64,000 bases of DNA, from assembly GCA_963930775.1 (NCBI GenBank), contig OZ005692.1, positions 6,744,135-6,808,134 on the forward strand, given 5' to 3'. The notes beneath the pieces were generated by a model. That model ran no database searches and was not told where the DNA came from. It saw only the letters and a program-made list of their open reading frames with translations. The first letter of the stretch is position 1, and each line of letters opens with the position of its first letter. Below, piece by piece: positions 22,069 through 33,609 of this stretch. The position numbers and the translations under genes were made by a program. The stretch comes from Cliona cf. orientalis (Eukaryota > Porifera > Demospongiae > Clionaida > Clionaidae).

Positions 22069-22754
22069 CTTCATTTCTAAAATATAATATATAATATAGC
22101 ACATGTACAGTATAATAATATTATTATCTGGTTATGTTAATGGTGAGCATGTATGGAGGCAGTCTTAAAATTTTACCACTTAGTCTACTGCCATAACCTG
22201 TACACTACATGCATAAAATTTCACTGAATCGATGGCCAATACATAATAATATTATACACACACAGTCACAGTAGCCTTGTCCCCAGGCCCCCTCTCGATG
22301 CACGCAAAAAGCGGGAGATCGAGGGAGGGTCTGGTGACAGCTGCGCACACGGTGAGCTTTGTCTTAATGGCAACGAGAGTGTTATGAATGAGACAGAGGC
22401 CCTGGGTCAACTGGAGATCGCCTACCACATACGGTGTCTGAATGACAGTGTGCAGTACATTCTTCGATCTCTCCAGAGGCTGCCCAGGTGGCCTGCAGGC
22501 AGCTAAAGTACACAACTGTTGTTGATGTCTGCAGGAAAAAGCGTGCAAAAAATTTTGATCCTATTGTGTCCTAAATCTTATTTCCAGCAATTATATCTCA
22601 AATTTATTGCACATTTTTGGCCATTTTTACAGTGTTAATGCAACTAGCTAATTTTAACAATCCTATAATATTATATTATACTGGTATAATTATTGCTAAA
22701 AAAATGGGGGGGGGGGGGGGGGGGGGGGGGGGGAGGGGGGGTGCTAAAGCCCCC
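22069..22754. other. Non-coding, with one CCCCAGGC-type repeat end
   Basis: No gene recognised. At 22273-22345 lies agccttgtccccaggccccc, a recurring motif also seen near 15450, 31997, 32055, 35882, 41795 and 47457. A G-run of about 28 lies at 22706-22733. Confidence 0.4.
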
Positions 22755-22926
22755 AAACTTAGATTATGGGGAGGAGAACGATATTGCTCACAAGGTATCC
22801 TTGAAAAAATTATCAATTCACACAATTGCAAGGTATTTAAGTCATGGTTCACAACTTGCTAAAAGATGCTGTTACACAAACTGAAGAGCACATTCAACAA
22901 TGTGAAAAGAAATCAAGAGTGTGTAG
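22755..22926 (+). pseudogene. TRPA 3'-end fragment
   Basis: It matches the end of exon 14 (LRLWGGERYCSQ, then LEKIINSHNCK) and exon 16 (LLKDAVTQTEEHIQQCEKK-like, then the stop) of TRPA gene 1. Exon 15 is missing and the introns are shortened. Similarity continues past the stop, so this is a DNA-level duplicate, not a retrocopy. It begins right after a G-run. Confidence 0.85.
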
Positions 22927-23047
22927 CTATAGTGGCATTAGAGTCGTCTTAGATTATGGTAACCTCTTAACAATAATTTTGATAAGATTACCAGTAGTTA
23001 GCTAGCCAGCTTGATCATTAAGATTATACATTTTAGATTTGACATTA

Positions 23048-23351
23048 GGCCACACAGAATAAATTGTTTGTTTGAACTAACTTGACCACGAAATAGTAGG
23101 GTCGGTCGGTCGGGCGGATGATAATTTAACCAAAGAATTTTAATTACAAGTGTCAGTGTTTTTATGTAAACTTGTAGTATTCCAGCTGTCTAGAGGTTTG
23201 TGCTGTGTGGTAGCTTAAAAATACATCTTTTAAGACATTCCTATTAAAAGTCTGAGTCGGTATATATGCCTGTAGTAAACTCAGCTATTGGATGCTTTAA
23301 TGTTTACAGTCGGTCGGGTTAATTCAAACAAACATTTAATTCTGGATGGCC
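23048..23351. mobile_element. Harbinger-like MITE (304 bp)
   Basis: It starts ggccacacagaataaattgt and ends with the inverse (aatttaattctggatggcc-like), inverted repeats of about 45 bp with a few mismatches, each followed inward by ggtcggtcgg. It is flanked by TTA at 23045-23047 and 23352-23354. A TTA/TAA duplication and GGCC ends fit PIF/Harbinger. Confidence 0.75.
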
Positions 23352-23354
23352 TTA

Positions 23355-23899
23355 TAGATAATTATTAAATTTTGTGCACAATGTCATGCATAATTTTAGT
23401 ATAGGTAATGACATGAATTCGAGTGTAATTTGGGAAATAATTTCATAAGTTATGTAGTAGAAAGTAAGTAATTGCACAAGGCGAAGCCGAGATTCCGCTT
23501 CTAAGAAATTTCCAGATCCAGTCCATTCAGTGTGCTGATATAAAATTAATAATTCGTCATGAATCGTTTCCTAGGGGCTCAAATATTATTAAATTTTATT
23601 TACGTTTCGATTTTTTCTACTTAGTGTGAAATAAGTTGTTGTGGCTAATATAGTTAAGAAATACAGTGTACCTGTCATGTTGATGGCCATTCTATGAGTG
23701 TGACTCAATTCAATCATAATATTCCACAGGTATAGTGCTCATGAAGCAATCAACCATATATTACTGTATTTGTGACCGTAGGCTCTATCTTTCCTGCAGC
23801 TGCTTGTGGTATTCATCCAATAATATGTGAAAATTTTCACTCACAAAATTAAATAATGGATTCCACCATGTCCAGCTGCTGGGAGTATAAATATGGTCT
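23355..23899. other. Non-coding stretch
   Basis: No exon recognised. It contains an isolated end of the ACACTAAG-type MITE near 23611-23630 (ttttttctacttagtgt). Confidence 0.4.
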
Positions 23900-26377
23900 A
23901 GCTCAAATTAATTTTGGGCATACACACTTGAGAAGGAAACGATTATAACCATCTAATTAGCTTTGTACCTTCTTGGTGTGTACAATTGCTTGCATGCCAG
24001 CGCTGCCACATAATAATAATTTATACAGAGATTGCTTCACTTGTGGGAGTTTATCCTACACCTGCGATCCACTTAAGAATTTGCATACACCATTGGTGAA
24101 TAATTCATATCGTCATTGTTTCCGCATTAACTTGTTACGTGTCATTTGAAGTGTGCATGCAATCACATTTTTTTATCAACTGCTTCTCTCGGCCATGTAT
24201 GTAGAAATGACTTCACTTGCATGTGGGAGTTAATCATACACCTGCGATCCATTTAAAAAATTTGCACGTACCATTGGTGAATAATTTATATTGTTAGTGT
24301 TTCCGCATTGAAGCATAGATTATAATCTATAATTGAAGTATGTGCATGCAGTCATAATTACCTAGAAAATTGGCTTCTCTTCATTTCATATAGCTACATC
24401 CACCCTCTCCCCCATTAAGCGTGGTTAGAAGAAAATTTAGAGGCAGCTCTAGTGTTACAGTAGAGGACAGCGGAGTAGCCTGGAATAAAGGCTCCACTAT
24501 CTCTCACCCTCTCTCCCCATCGTCAATCCACTGTGCTGGTCAACTATTAATTTTAATTACAAAGGGAGTCTTAAATTTGTTCATCTCTAGTCAACTATCC
24601 ACCAAATGTGTGCACTATCTTGATGACTTTTTACCTCATGCACTGTTTTTACCATTTACTTATTTGATAGTCACCTCTTGCATATTTGATGTTTCTACGG
24701 ATTAAATGTTGACTAGACTCTATCAACCCTAATTTTGTAGGCAGTTAATAAATGTTCACTTGGGAAGCCATGGATTGAATGGTTCGCTGGGATGCTGCTG
24801 CTTCTCTCTAAATTATTTTCATGTGTGGAATTTACATCCCCAGGCCATGCAGTCGAGCTGAGATAGTGATTCATGTTTAATATGAACTGGCAAAGTTTAA
24901 TAAGTGTGTATATATGGGTGCTATGATCATACATTGTGAAGTTGGCATGATAATATATTATTGGTATGCAATCCATTAATTATTTTTATCTCAATGTTAA
25001 CATTGAAAACGTGAGAGATGCCTGGGAGATGAGGCTAATGTGACTAGCTATTGGGTGGTGTTGCAGTATGCACCCAAAGTTTAATTTTCTCTCACATGTC
25101 ATAAAAGTCTAGGTGGATTCCATGAAACTATGCTGGGACTTTTTGGACAGACATCATGGCTCAATGTACGTAGTTAATTATCTCTACATAACCTTTGCAG
25201 CTGTTCACCTAGAGGATTAAGATTCCAAGTCTTTCCTTCATGTGGTAATCACCCAAATGGAATAACAAATATGTGTTAATGAATGTTTATTAACTGCTAT
25301 GACTTGCATAAAACAATTGAAGTAGTTAAGTTAACTAAGCACCTGTTAATATTGAATTAGAGCTCTTCTAGAACACATACCCCATCGGCATCCAATCATA
25401 TCTGTGGGAGTTTGTGTGCAACTGTCAAACTGTATCTGATCTACGTAATTATTGTACTAGGTTGTGTGCATGAGCAGAAAGCATATGGCTTACAGTGGAT
25501 TCTGTCTGCTATGGGCGTGGTCAACAAAGTACATGCAGCGTTTGTGACACTCATGGGCCTTAACAAATTAATTGAAGCACATGCAGTGAAGGCACTTTTT
25601 TGACAGAATTTTGTGCTGACAAATTGCTCAGTTGCCAAAATCTCCAGATCTGGTAATTTTGTGCTGACAGACAGACAATAACTGATTGCTTTTACCTTGC
25701 ACATGCGCATGGGGTAAATATATTATGTATATGGTACACGTACATGGATGTATACACTGAGTGTAACTATACCACAATTTGATGGATTACTATAAACACA
25801 GGGAGAAGCCACAGCTGGTCTGGGTGACAAATCCAATTGCATCCAATCAACGCTGTTTCCATCTTCAAGGGAAAAGAACTCCTTAAGCTGCCTTATTATT
25901 GTCTAATTATTTCTCTCTAATCCTCCCTTATCTTCAAATCCAGGGGGATCAACAACTGTGAGTGTGTAAGGTATGTGAGCACTAGCCATACATTTTTAAT
26001 TGTTGTGAGTGACATTTTCACATACTGGATGAATGCTACAAGCAGGAATGATAGAATCACGGTCAAATTGATTCACACTCATATAGAATGGCTGTCAGCA
26101 TGACTGGGGGAGGGAGCTGACGAGTATATTCTGTTTGTCTTATAGTTTGTTTCTATTCTGTAACTATAATAATAATGAGGAAGAAGTGGCAAAATGCATA
26201 GTATTGATTTTTTTTAATAGTCTAAGAGCAATTGTTACAAAGATATTCATAAAGTATCATGCATTTTTGATGATATTCCCTTCTTCCTCCTTATTTGCTC
26301 ATAGAGACAAATATATCCTAGCTGGTCTCAGCAATAATATTATGTTATCACCATTAATGCTGCTCACTCCCTTGCAG
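23900..26377. repeat. Dispersed repeat R1, copy D
   Basis: It shares ordered blocks with copy B: satellite modules at about 24080 and 24260, ttgggaagccat at 24758, tgctgggactttttgg at 25130, the ctttccttcatgtggtaatc block at 25234, agttaactaa at 25332 and the GTPase fragment at 25820-25990. It is more diverged than A and B. The first 500 bp are in a different order from copy B. Confidence 0.65.
25820..25990 (-). pseudogene. GTPase fragment in R1 copy D
   Basis: It is a longer remnant than in A and B, covering the equivalent of 30120-30290: the FVT...IDHLDAIGF region, KEFFSL and the DTPGFED region (ccagggggatcaacaactgt). Several small deletions are present. Confidence 0.8.
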
Positions 26378-26500
26378 AATCATGATGGCAGGAAAATTGG
26401 CTAAAACGAAAATAAAATCTGATCATGATCAACTTGGTGAAAGAATTTAATTATCAACTGCCACAAAAAGCGGTACAAAATTCCTAGTACAACAGCTGTT
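26378..26500 (+). pseudogene. Inverted GTPase 5'-end fragment
   Basis: It runs on the plus strand, opposite to all other GTPase copies. After an acceptor-like ccttgcag it reads ATGGCAGGAAAATTGGCTAA (MAGKLAK), then KSDHDQLGER, then a degraded match to the following residues of the 29249-30640 gene. A second shorter echo follows at about 26535-26600. With 25820-25990 it makes an inverted arrangement of two pieces of the same gene. Confidence 0.8.
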
Positions 26501-26739
26501 CGCTGCTTCTCTTGGCCACGTAGAAATTGTGGGAGTTAATTGTATGTGAAAGAATTTATCAACTGCCACTATCCTGGTACAACAGCTATTCATACCACTT
26601 AATAGCACTGTACCACAATAATGAGACATAAATGCTTCATAAGCTCACTAGTTCCAAATCTTAATGTTGGTGCAGGAAGTTAATTGTATGGCTATTTTTG
26701 CAATCACCTGCTGCAAGAGCCGTGTGTGGTTGGATACTG

Positions 26740-27060
26740 CAACCCTTGCATGCACCATTGGTGAATAATTCATATTGTCAGTGTTTCTGCATAACTTGTT
26801 ATGAGTCACTTGAAGTATGCATATGCAATCACACTTTATCACACCTGTGACCCATTAATTAAAAAGTTTGCATGCACCATAGATAATTAATTAAGACTGC
26901 GTAACCAGTCTTTATTATCTATGCATGCACCATTGATGAATAATTAATATTATCAGTATTTCCGCATTAATTTTGTTATGAGCAATTTGAAGTGTGCTAT
27001 GCCCAAAATTTATTGGAAAACCATAATAATTATTGTATTGATTTGTAAAGGCCCAGTTAG
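26740..27060. repeat. R1 satellite modules with a small foldback insertion
   Basis: Two copies of the gcatgcaccat...gtgtttc(c/t)gcat module lie at about 26750 and 26925. At 26881-26922 a 42-bp foldback (agataattaattaagact and inverse) is bordered on both sides by gcatgcaccat (26870-26880, 26923-26933). Confidence 0.6.
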
Positions 27061-29248
27061 ATTTATGGAATAATATTTAGATCTTTATTCCTTGAAGTGT
27101 GCAGAATGAATATGCTGGTGGAAGGCCACAAAAATGGGAAACATAGAGCACCAAGCAGGGTTTCATCTTGCGACAAAAATTTGGGATGGAAGCACGATAA
27201 ATGAGTGGGCGTATTTAGCATACCAAGTTCCTTGTGGCGCATGTTTTGGAGAATTTCTTTAATTCCTCCAGACTGTCTCGGGTAATTTTTGATCAAAAAT
27301 AAAATTTAATGCTAGTGGTTTAATTTGGTAACTTACCGTGATATTATGATGCTTAATTAAATTCTTATATAGGGGGGAAGTTTCCCCCCTGTCCCCCCAC
27401 TGAATGAAACCTGCCAAGACAGTATTAGTGAGCAGCTATAGATAACTAAAAGGGCTTATCAGATAAATATAGTAACGACTGTTTCCTTCTCAAGTGTATA
27501 TGCTTGATGGTAAACCATACTTTTTCTGTGGATTCCTAACCGAGTTTTGGATCCATCTTGATATGATAACCATTATAGGGCTATGATTTTGCGGGTACAA
27601 ATTTAGCGACTTTCAAATTAGTGTGCTAGTGGGTACTCATTTTAGCGATTTAATATTCGCGGGTACAATTTTTAGCGAATATCACTAGTTTCGCTAAAAT
27701 TTAGTACCCACAAACAAAAGTGTCCTTACGATACATATTACAGTTTTGTATGCATTCACTGAATTAGATAATTCACACATTAATTTTTAGCTGTAATAAA
27801 TAAACTATGTGTGCATGCATGAAGAGTGTAAATATTATTATACACATGCATGTAGGCCATGCATCTGTATTATGCTTTTTACATCGTAATCATCAATCCT
27901 TTCGTAAGAGGGATGATTACATAATAGGTACTTAGTCTACTATTATAATAATATTATATTCAGTCTGTGGCAACATGCACAAGTACATGATACAAATCAC
28001 ATAGCAATGCATACATTAGACATTGTCCAATTACGTATGATTTTAAATTGGGTGTGACTGAATTAATTTAATGAAGCAATAATATTATAGTGCAAACCCC
28101 TCAGCACGCAAGCACTGAGTAGTGCTGCGTGCGTGTCCAGCATTACTGAAAGATGCTCACATGGATCCTAGGCTTCCTAGCACAGTCAAAGAGTAACCTC
28201 AAGAACGCACATGCACAGTACATGTACAGTGCACACGATTGCGTAATGTATCACGTGTGAAATGCCATACCGTCAGCAGTTTATACCAATGATGTCTACA
28301 TCTCTACCAGGGCTTGGTCTCTGCCAGTGTGTTACAATCAGTGATGATCCAGTCATGTTGTTGGATCCAGTCATGTTATTGGATCACTTTTCATAACATC
28401 ATATGTCAAGACCCCCCCCAATATCAATTTTTTTTCTCTGTAACAATTTATGCGTATAGCAAAGGATACACAAATTGCTATTAGCTAATACAATGCATGT
28501 ACCCAATCAAAAATGATCATTCTTCAGCTTCAATCTATAATAATATTATCATAGTCCTTGCTGCCACAGGAGTCCAAGATCGTGTCTTGTGAGTCCATAA
28601 AGATAGCCTCATCTGCTACTGCTGCTAACTAGTCCGGTCATGACCCTCCATCAAAATCTACTCCATTATAGTCTAGAAGTATTGCTATTACTTTGCTCAA
28701 TTGCAACAGACTCCAGTGTCCAAAGAGAAATCACCACCTGCTGTAGTTGACTTATAATTAACAAAGTGTGCCCACGTTGAATATGAAGTTAGAAATTGAC
28801 ATTAAGCGTGACGGAAACCTGTTTGTGAACGTCCCCTAACAGCAGATAGACACACACACACAGAATGATTACCGTAACCCTACTGCTCATGTGCCGAGGG
28901 TTAATTAATACCAAAATTAATATTGAAGTGTATGTCAAATAATATTAATATCATAATAATGTTGTATAAAATAAAAGGTGATTATTAAGAGAAATATATT
29001 TTTTATAGCAAATAAATAGGTCAACACACAATGATTTTACTAAAATATCATAATAATGTAAAAATAGTATAAAAGGTGATTATTAATCAAAGACTAAAGT
29101 AGCGAATGAATAGGTCATGCACAATGATTTTAAATAATATTATCATAAATAAATTATAGTATACCCGGTAAAAGGTGATTATCAATCAAAGACTAAAGTA
29201 GTGAATGAATAGGTCAACGCACAATGATTTTGCAAGAACCAAACAAGC
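27061..29248. other. Downstream flank of GTPase gene of unit 2, non-coding
   Basis: No gene recognised. Segments at 27000-27180, 27470-27560 and 27740-28060 match 42770-42900, 42960-43080 and 43900-44040, the same flank of the unit 3 GTPase, so both belong to one segmental duplication. Near 28960-29230 a block gcacaatgattt...aaaggtgattatta repeats three times at about 85-100-bp spacing (29020, 29110, 29210). Confidence 0.55.
27588..27714. mobile_element. Short inverted-repeat element (127 bp)
   Basis: The ends tttgcgggtacaaatttagc and its inverse (gctaaaatttagtacccacaaa) enclose a further internal copy of gcgggtacaa. AT-rich, non-coding. It is absent from the homologous flank near 43.1-43.9 kb as far as I could align. 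Confidence 0.6.
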
Positions 29249-30640
29249 TTAACTTATACCAAAGAGTGACATTACTCCTTTGCCAACTAATTTTACACCT
29301 TCAGACATAGTGGCGAACCAGCCCTTCTTTTTGTTCATATCCTCACTAACACTCTTACGCAGTTGTTTAATTGCCGTCAGTTTTCTCACTCTTTCTTTCC
29401 AACCTGTTGCTCTGTTATGTTTTTCTTCTTCAATGAGATCATCAATACTTTTTTCTTTGTTGTTCGCTATTGTTTCCAGTTGAGAAATGTATTCCTTACA
29501 TTTTGTGAGGAATGCTTTGCGCAGATTTGAACCTTCCCTTTCTTCCATAAGAATCATTAATTCAATGTATTCTGTTAGTGATATTGAGGTAGGTTTCAGA
29601 GAAATTGCTTGGAGAATGTCTAAGCAAGAGCATGCTTCAGCAATTTTTGATGTCAGCTCAGCCTGCATTTCATGTGCTGGGTCACATGACGTGAGATCAT
29701 CCTGATTATTGGTAACCTTTCCTAGGCAATCGTCCATTTCCCTTTGAAGTTCTTCTAAAGTGCTCTCTAGCTTTTCTCTGTTGGCTAGTACCTTCTTGGT
29801 CAAACTGATGCTCACGCTTTGTTTATTAGCTAGGTTGTTGAAAAAGTCATCGAACGATTTCTCTCCCATTTTCCAGTAATGCTTACTGAAGTAGTCTTCG
29901 TCACTGCTGTCATCTACAGTGGGGGCATAAAGGGATGAATTGTTGAATTTGAGGAACTGACTGCAAGGGATCTGTGCCTCTTGAATTGCAGCTATAGCTA
30001 GTGGCTCATGGTTGTCACAAAAGGTAATCATGGCAAATATGTTACTTTTGACATCTTTACCAAAGATATCCAGGACCGAGGTGTAAACGTAATGCTGTGC
30101 AGGTGTGAGTCGTACGCAGGGCGCCTGGGTTACGAATCCAATAGCATCCAAATGGTCAATGCCATTTCCATCTTTTAGGGAAAAGAACTCCTTAAGCTGC
30201 CTTACTGTCTCCTTATCTCTCTCTAATCCTCCCGTATCTTCAAATCCAGGGGTATCAACAACTGTGAGTGTGTAAGGTATGTGAGCACCAGCCATGAGAT
30301 GAATGGTGTAGGCAGTGATACTCTGTGTGACACTCTTTGTCTGCGGAGACGCCAATCCATCAATGATAAGCTTGAAGCGGAAGTCGCTCTCCCACTTCAC
30401 CCCTAGGATATGGTTGACCATGGCATTGATAAGTGTGCTCTTTCCAGTACCCGTTGCTCCCATGATCATCACCACTTTGTGCTGAATGACCTTATGTGAC
30501 TTGGGACTCTCACCGATTTCAAACTTGCAAATAGTTGTTGTACCAGGTATTTCTACCTCTTGTTGTCGCAGGTGATATATATTACTTTCACCAAGTTGAT
30601 CAGATTTTGTTTTCATCAATTTAGCCAATTTTCCCGCCAT
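29249..30640 (-). CDS. AIG1/GIMAP-like P-loop GTPase, unit 2 (463 residues)
   Basis: Predicted guanine-nucleotide-binding protein of the septin/AIG1-like TRAFAC group. G1 is GATGTGKST at residues 61-69, G3 is DTPG at 129-132, and TFCD at 206-209 sits where the base-recognition motif is expected. The helical C-terminal half (about 275-430) is rich in Lys/Glu and likely coiled coil, and the last 20 residues (GVKLVGKGVMSLFG) are an amphipathic hydrophobic end that could touch membranes. The coding part is a single exon. The start ATGGCGGG lies about 20 bp after a good acceptor (ctcctttgcag on the minus strand), implying a 5' untranslated intron. It is head to head with a dead TRPA copy. GIMAP relatives act in immune and stress responses in plants and vertebrates, but a role here is unknown. 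Confidence 0.85.
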   Translation of the reverse strand: MAGKLAKLMKTKSDQLGESNIYHLRQQEVEIPGTTTICKFEIGESPKSHKVIQHKVVMIMGATGTGKSTLINAMVNHILGVKWESDFRFKLIIDGLASPQTKSVTQSITAYTIHLMAGAHIPYTLTVVDTPGFEDTGGLERDKETVRQLKEFFSLKDGNGIDHLDAIGFVTQAPCVRLTPAQHYVYTSVLDIFGKDVKSNIFAMITFCDNHEPLAIAAIQEAQIPCSQFLKFNNSSLYAPTVDDSSDEDYFSKHYWKMGEKSFDDFFNNLANKQSVSISLTKKVLANREKLESTLEELQREMDDCLGKVTNNQDDLTSCDPAHEMQAELTSKIAEACSCLDILQAISLKPTSISLTEYIELMILMEEREGSNLRKAFLTKCKEYISQLETIANNKEKSIDDLIEEEKHNRATGWKERVRKLTAIKQLRKSVSEDMNKKKGWFATMSEGVKLVGKGVMSLFGIS

Positions 30641-31262
30641 CGTGTAGCTGTATATTCTGCAAAGGAGTACAAGTAAGCAGTATACATACTACAAATTATG
30701 CATGCAAGGTTAAGTCTACTTATAGCTATTTGCAGCTATGCTAGTTGATTTGAATTCGGACAGTGGTGCTGTTTAGAGTATGACACATAAGAACCAAACA
30801 GTCCTGGACCAGCTCAACAGTCACACAACATTAACTCCCGTAGGTACATAGATGCATAGACACCAACTAGCTAGCTAAATCTTGTGTACATAATCAGGCA
30901 TGCGTATTTCAAACAATGTAGCTACACCTATCAGTTATTGCTTTATAGCTGTACCAAAGGTTGCAATCAGGTTGAACACGAAGCCTGCATGAGTTGCAGT
31001 GGGTACCATCATAAACACACACTCAAATCATGCAGAATGGGAAATTGTAGGGTTTCGTTTTTGCATCTATTTCCATGCATATGCAAGTACTAAATTCCAG
31101 TGATTTGTTATAATGATTGCGTAACCACATACCACAGTCATTTTTGATTTTGTTGATCGCAGCTGCTACTGCAGCTATTTAGTGCACAGGTATAATTATA
31201 GCTAGCTACAAAATTCTTTCACATTGGAAAACTTGAATATCGCTACTGGTACATCCATAGCA
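30641..31262. promoter_or_regulatory. Shared GTPase/TRPA upstream region, unit 2
   Basis: About 620 bp between the divergent starts. The GTPase side holds the 5' untranslated intron acceptor at about 30660. The block ctatgctagttgatt...gaattcgga (30733-30760) is conserved at 45635-45662 and is probably the first untranslated exon. The TRPA side (31083-31262) matches 14091-14298 and 46128-46311. Confidence 0.55.
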
Positions 31263-31401
31263 ATGGTACGTGACCGGATTACTTTAGATCTGATCAAAGC
31301 ACGCATATAAAATTAATATTATATCTGTATCTAATCAAGTTAAAATAGGCAGTAGAAGAGGAAAAGCTCTATTAGTTAATAATTAATGCACAGAAAGGTA
31401 A

Positions 31402-31460
<59 letters not shown>

Positions 31461-31860
31461 ACACTTCCGTTTGTAGCATCATACAGCTATATAGTGCATG
31501 TATTGCATAATTATGTAAGCAAGAGTGGACAAACAGTGCTATATTATTATAATACATGTCAATGCTTTGCAAAGGGGAAAAATAGTAATTGAAAGCTATT
31601 AGAAGCAGGAGCAAAAATTCTGAGGATAGCTAATACTATAGCTAGTCATGCACTTTATATTAATGTTCACACTACATAACAATGATTGATACTACATGTA
31701 CTTACATTGGTAGTAGCTATATTCAAGTTGCAGATCACTCCTTTTCAAACTGCTTGCCTGTGGGGACACAGTGCTGAACTGTTGCTATCTTCCTGGAAAG
31801 GAAATGTTGTGAAAGCTGATGAATACGATGCGGCCCTTTATCTTGTAGGCGGCGGAAGCG
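31263..31860 (+). pseudogene. Dead TRPA copy of unit 2 (first four exons only)
   Basis: Exon 1 survives (MVRDRITLDLIK), but its donor is gc instead of gt. Exon 2 is cut short, exon 3 is reduced to a degraded ILLEAGA-like stretch near 31590-31640, and exon 4 (31734-31846, ITPFQTACLWGHSAE) has lost its frame. Everything coding for the channel is missing. A microsatellite and later a Mutator-like MITE occupy the locus. Confidence 0.85.
31398..31460. repeat. Microsatellite: A-run, (AT)n, (GT)n
   Basis: About 20 A, then an AT dinucleotide run, then (GT)n, inside intron 2 of the dead TRPA copy. Confidence 0.9.
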
Positions 31861-32051
31861 TTTTTAATGTGGAAGTACGAAAAATGCCACGCCCACCAAT
31901 TAATTCTAACTTCTTCGTGAAACTTGGCGAAACGATGGACAGTAGGCAAAAATAGTCGATTTCAAGGAGCAGCAATGAAATTAGGTTTAATAGTAGCATT
32001 AGCCTCGTTTCCAGGGCCTGGGAACGAGGCTATAGTAGCATGAGTAGACAG

Positions 32052-32619
32052 TAGTCTCGTGACCCAGCCCCCTAAACGCACGCGAAAAGGGGTCTGGTAA
32101 CATTGTGTACAACGAGTTGTCGCAGCGGAATGCAATAATTGCGTACTTGCGGTTTCGCATTTTAAATTCGAAAACTATTCTACTTTTTGCTGGCCAAAAC
32201 GACCTGTTTTACGATCGCTATCGTTTCTACAATAGTTTCATTGCCTCTATCACTCACCATTTCGAAGTAAATCTTCAGAGTTCGAGCGGTCTCTCGTTTG
32301 AATTTGAAACTACAGTCAGCTTTTTGCGTCCAGGACTGTTCTATTTTTGCTTGCCATCAGTCCTTCGGAACGTTTTGTCGTCTTTGCCGCACACACTTCT
32401 CGAGTAGATCAGTAGATCTTCGGTGCTGGTGGAGCACGAGCTCAAGAGAAAAAAGACGCATATGTTTATAATACGCGAATATATAATTATAGCGATTTGA
32501 TTGCAAATGGAGCGATCTGATTGGTCGCGCCACATTCCAGAGTTTGGGACAACTCGTTATGCACAATGTTGCCAGACCCCTTTTTCGCGTGCGTTTAAGG
32601 GGGCTGGGCTACGAGACTA
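32052..32619. mobile_element. Mutator-like inverted-repeat element (568 bp)
   Basis: The left end tagtctcgtgacccagcccc and the right inverse form inverted repeats of at least 60 bp with few differences. Perfect 10-bp direct repeats gagtagacag flank it (32042-32051, 32620-32629). A 9-10 bp duplication and long ends fit the Mutator superfamily. An internal open frame of about 100 codons (32105-32407) has no recognisable domain. Short pieces sharing the CCCCAGGC/CCCAGCC end motif occur at several other places in the window. Confidence 0.85.
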
Positions 32620-32629
32620 GAGTAGACAG

Positions 32630-33115
32630 AAGGCTATTGCAGACTGATAAAATTGACAAATTCACCGTTTTTTTTTAACAAGGAGAGTGAGTCTAGGAGT
32701 TGAACGGTGGATCTGAAGCACCTCAACGAGAGCGTACTTCGGGAGGTGCATCCCCTTGCCCTCTGTGGATGAGACATGGGTGGAGCGAAGGTCTTTCGAT
32801 GCCAACAGCGGGTTTTGGCAAGTCCCTTACAACCGTCATTACCCTGCGCGCATGCGCAAGGGGTAATCCAACAACAGGAAAGGGTCGCACAAGGGTTGTT
32901 GTGTCGTTAGCACAGAAATATAGCCATAACTCGAGATGTATGCATCTATGCGGCTTGTGAGCACAACGAATCATGCGAAAAACTGGCTTCAGTGGGCAAG
33001 TCATCCAAGTGGAACAGACGAATACGAATGCGGAAACGAAAACTAAAAAGGAAAGGGTCGTCAAGACGTTTTTTTTTGTTTTTTTGTTTTTGTTTTTGTT
33101 TTTCAAGGAGACCAC
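32630..33115. other. Non-coding, low-complexity stretch
   Basis: Open frames here have no recognisable domain and one is created by a T-rich (tttttg)n run at 33070-33103. No gene called. Confidence 0.4.
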
Positions 33116-33493
33116 ACACTAAGCAGAAAAAAAAAAATTGCCCGAAAATCACCATAGTTGAGCTGGAATGCATAGTATAGTTATACAATGCAAGCAGGCA
33201 GCCTATACATCAATTTTTACCAAAGTGGGTAATGGTCGTCACGTTGATGTGCGCGCTTGGCCCCACCCCTCACGTAGCGCGTGGGCGGAAAACATTGCAA
33301 ATGAATGGCTTCCTATATGAACATATGGAAAAACTTCAGGGCCATAACTTTAATTGTAAGGTGTGAATCAAAAATCTGTCCGGTCAAATCTCTAGTTTCA
33401 ACCCATTCTGCGTGCCCATGTAAAAATATTCCCCCCAAGTGCTCCCAAATCCCCCATGAATTATTTAAATTTGCTTTTTTTTCTACTTAGTGT
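33116..33493 (+). mobile_element. ACACTAAG-type MITE, copy 1 (378 bp)
   Basis: The ends acactaagcagaaaaaaaa and ttttttttctacttagtgt are inverted repeats of about 19 bp. The middle contains cacgtagcgcgtgggcgg and gaatggcttccta. It is preceded by tttttcaaggagacca, as is copy 2. Confidence 0.8.
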
Positions 33494-33609
33494 ATATATA
33501 ATTTCATGCCCATGTAAAAATTATGTCCCCAAGTACTCCCAACCCCCCCCCCCCATGAATTAGATTATTTAATTATTTATTTAAATCTTTTTTTTTCAAG
33601 GAGACCAGA

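Noticed and set aside
22755-22926. TRPA fragment as a retrocopy
   Set aside because: Similarity continues into the 3' flank and remnants of intron DNA remain, which points to DNA duplication.
25412-25710. Open frames near 25.4-25.7 kb as a small gene
   Set aside because: The region aligns with R1 blocks near 8800-9060 that are not open.
31386-31592. Open frames across the A/AT/GT microsatellite
   Set aside because: Low-complexity translation only.
32700-32960. Open frame of 86 codons next to T-rich repeats
   Set aside because: No domain, and antisense frames of similar length exist; probably chance.
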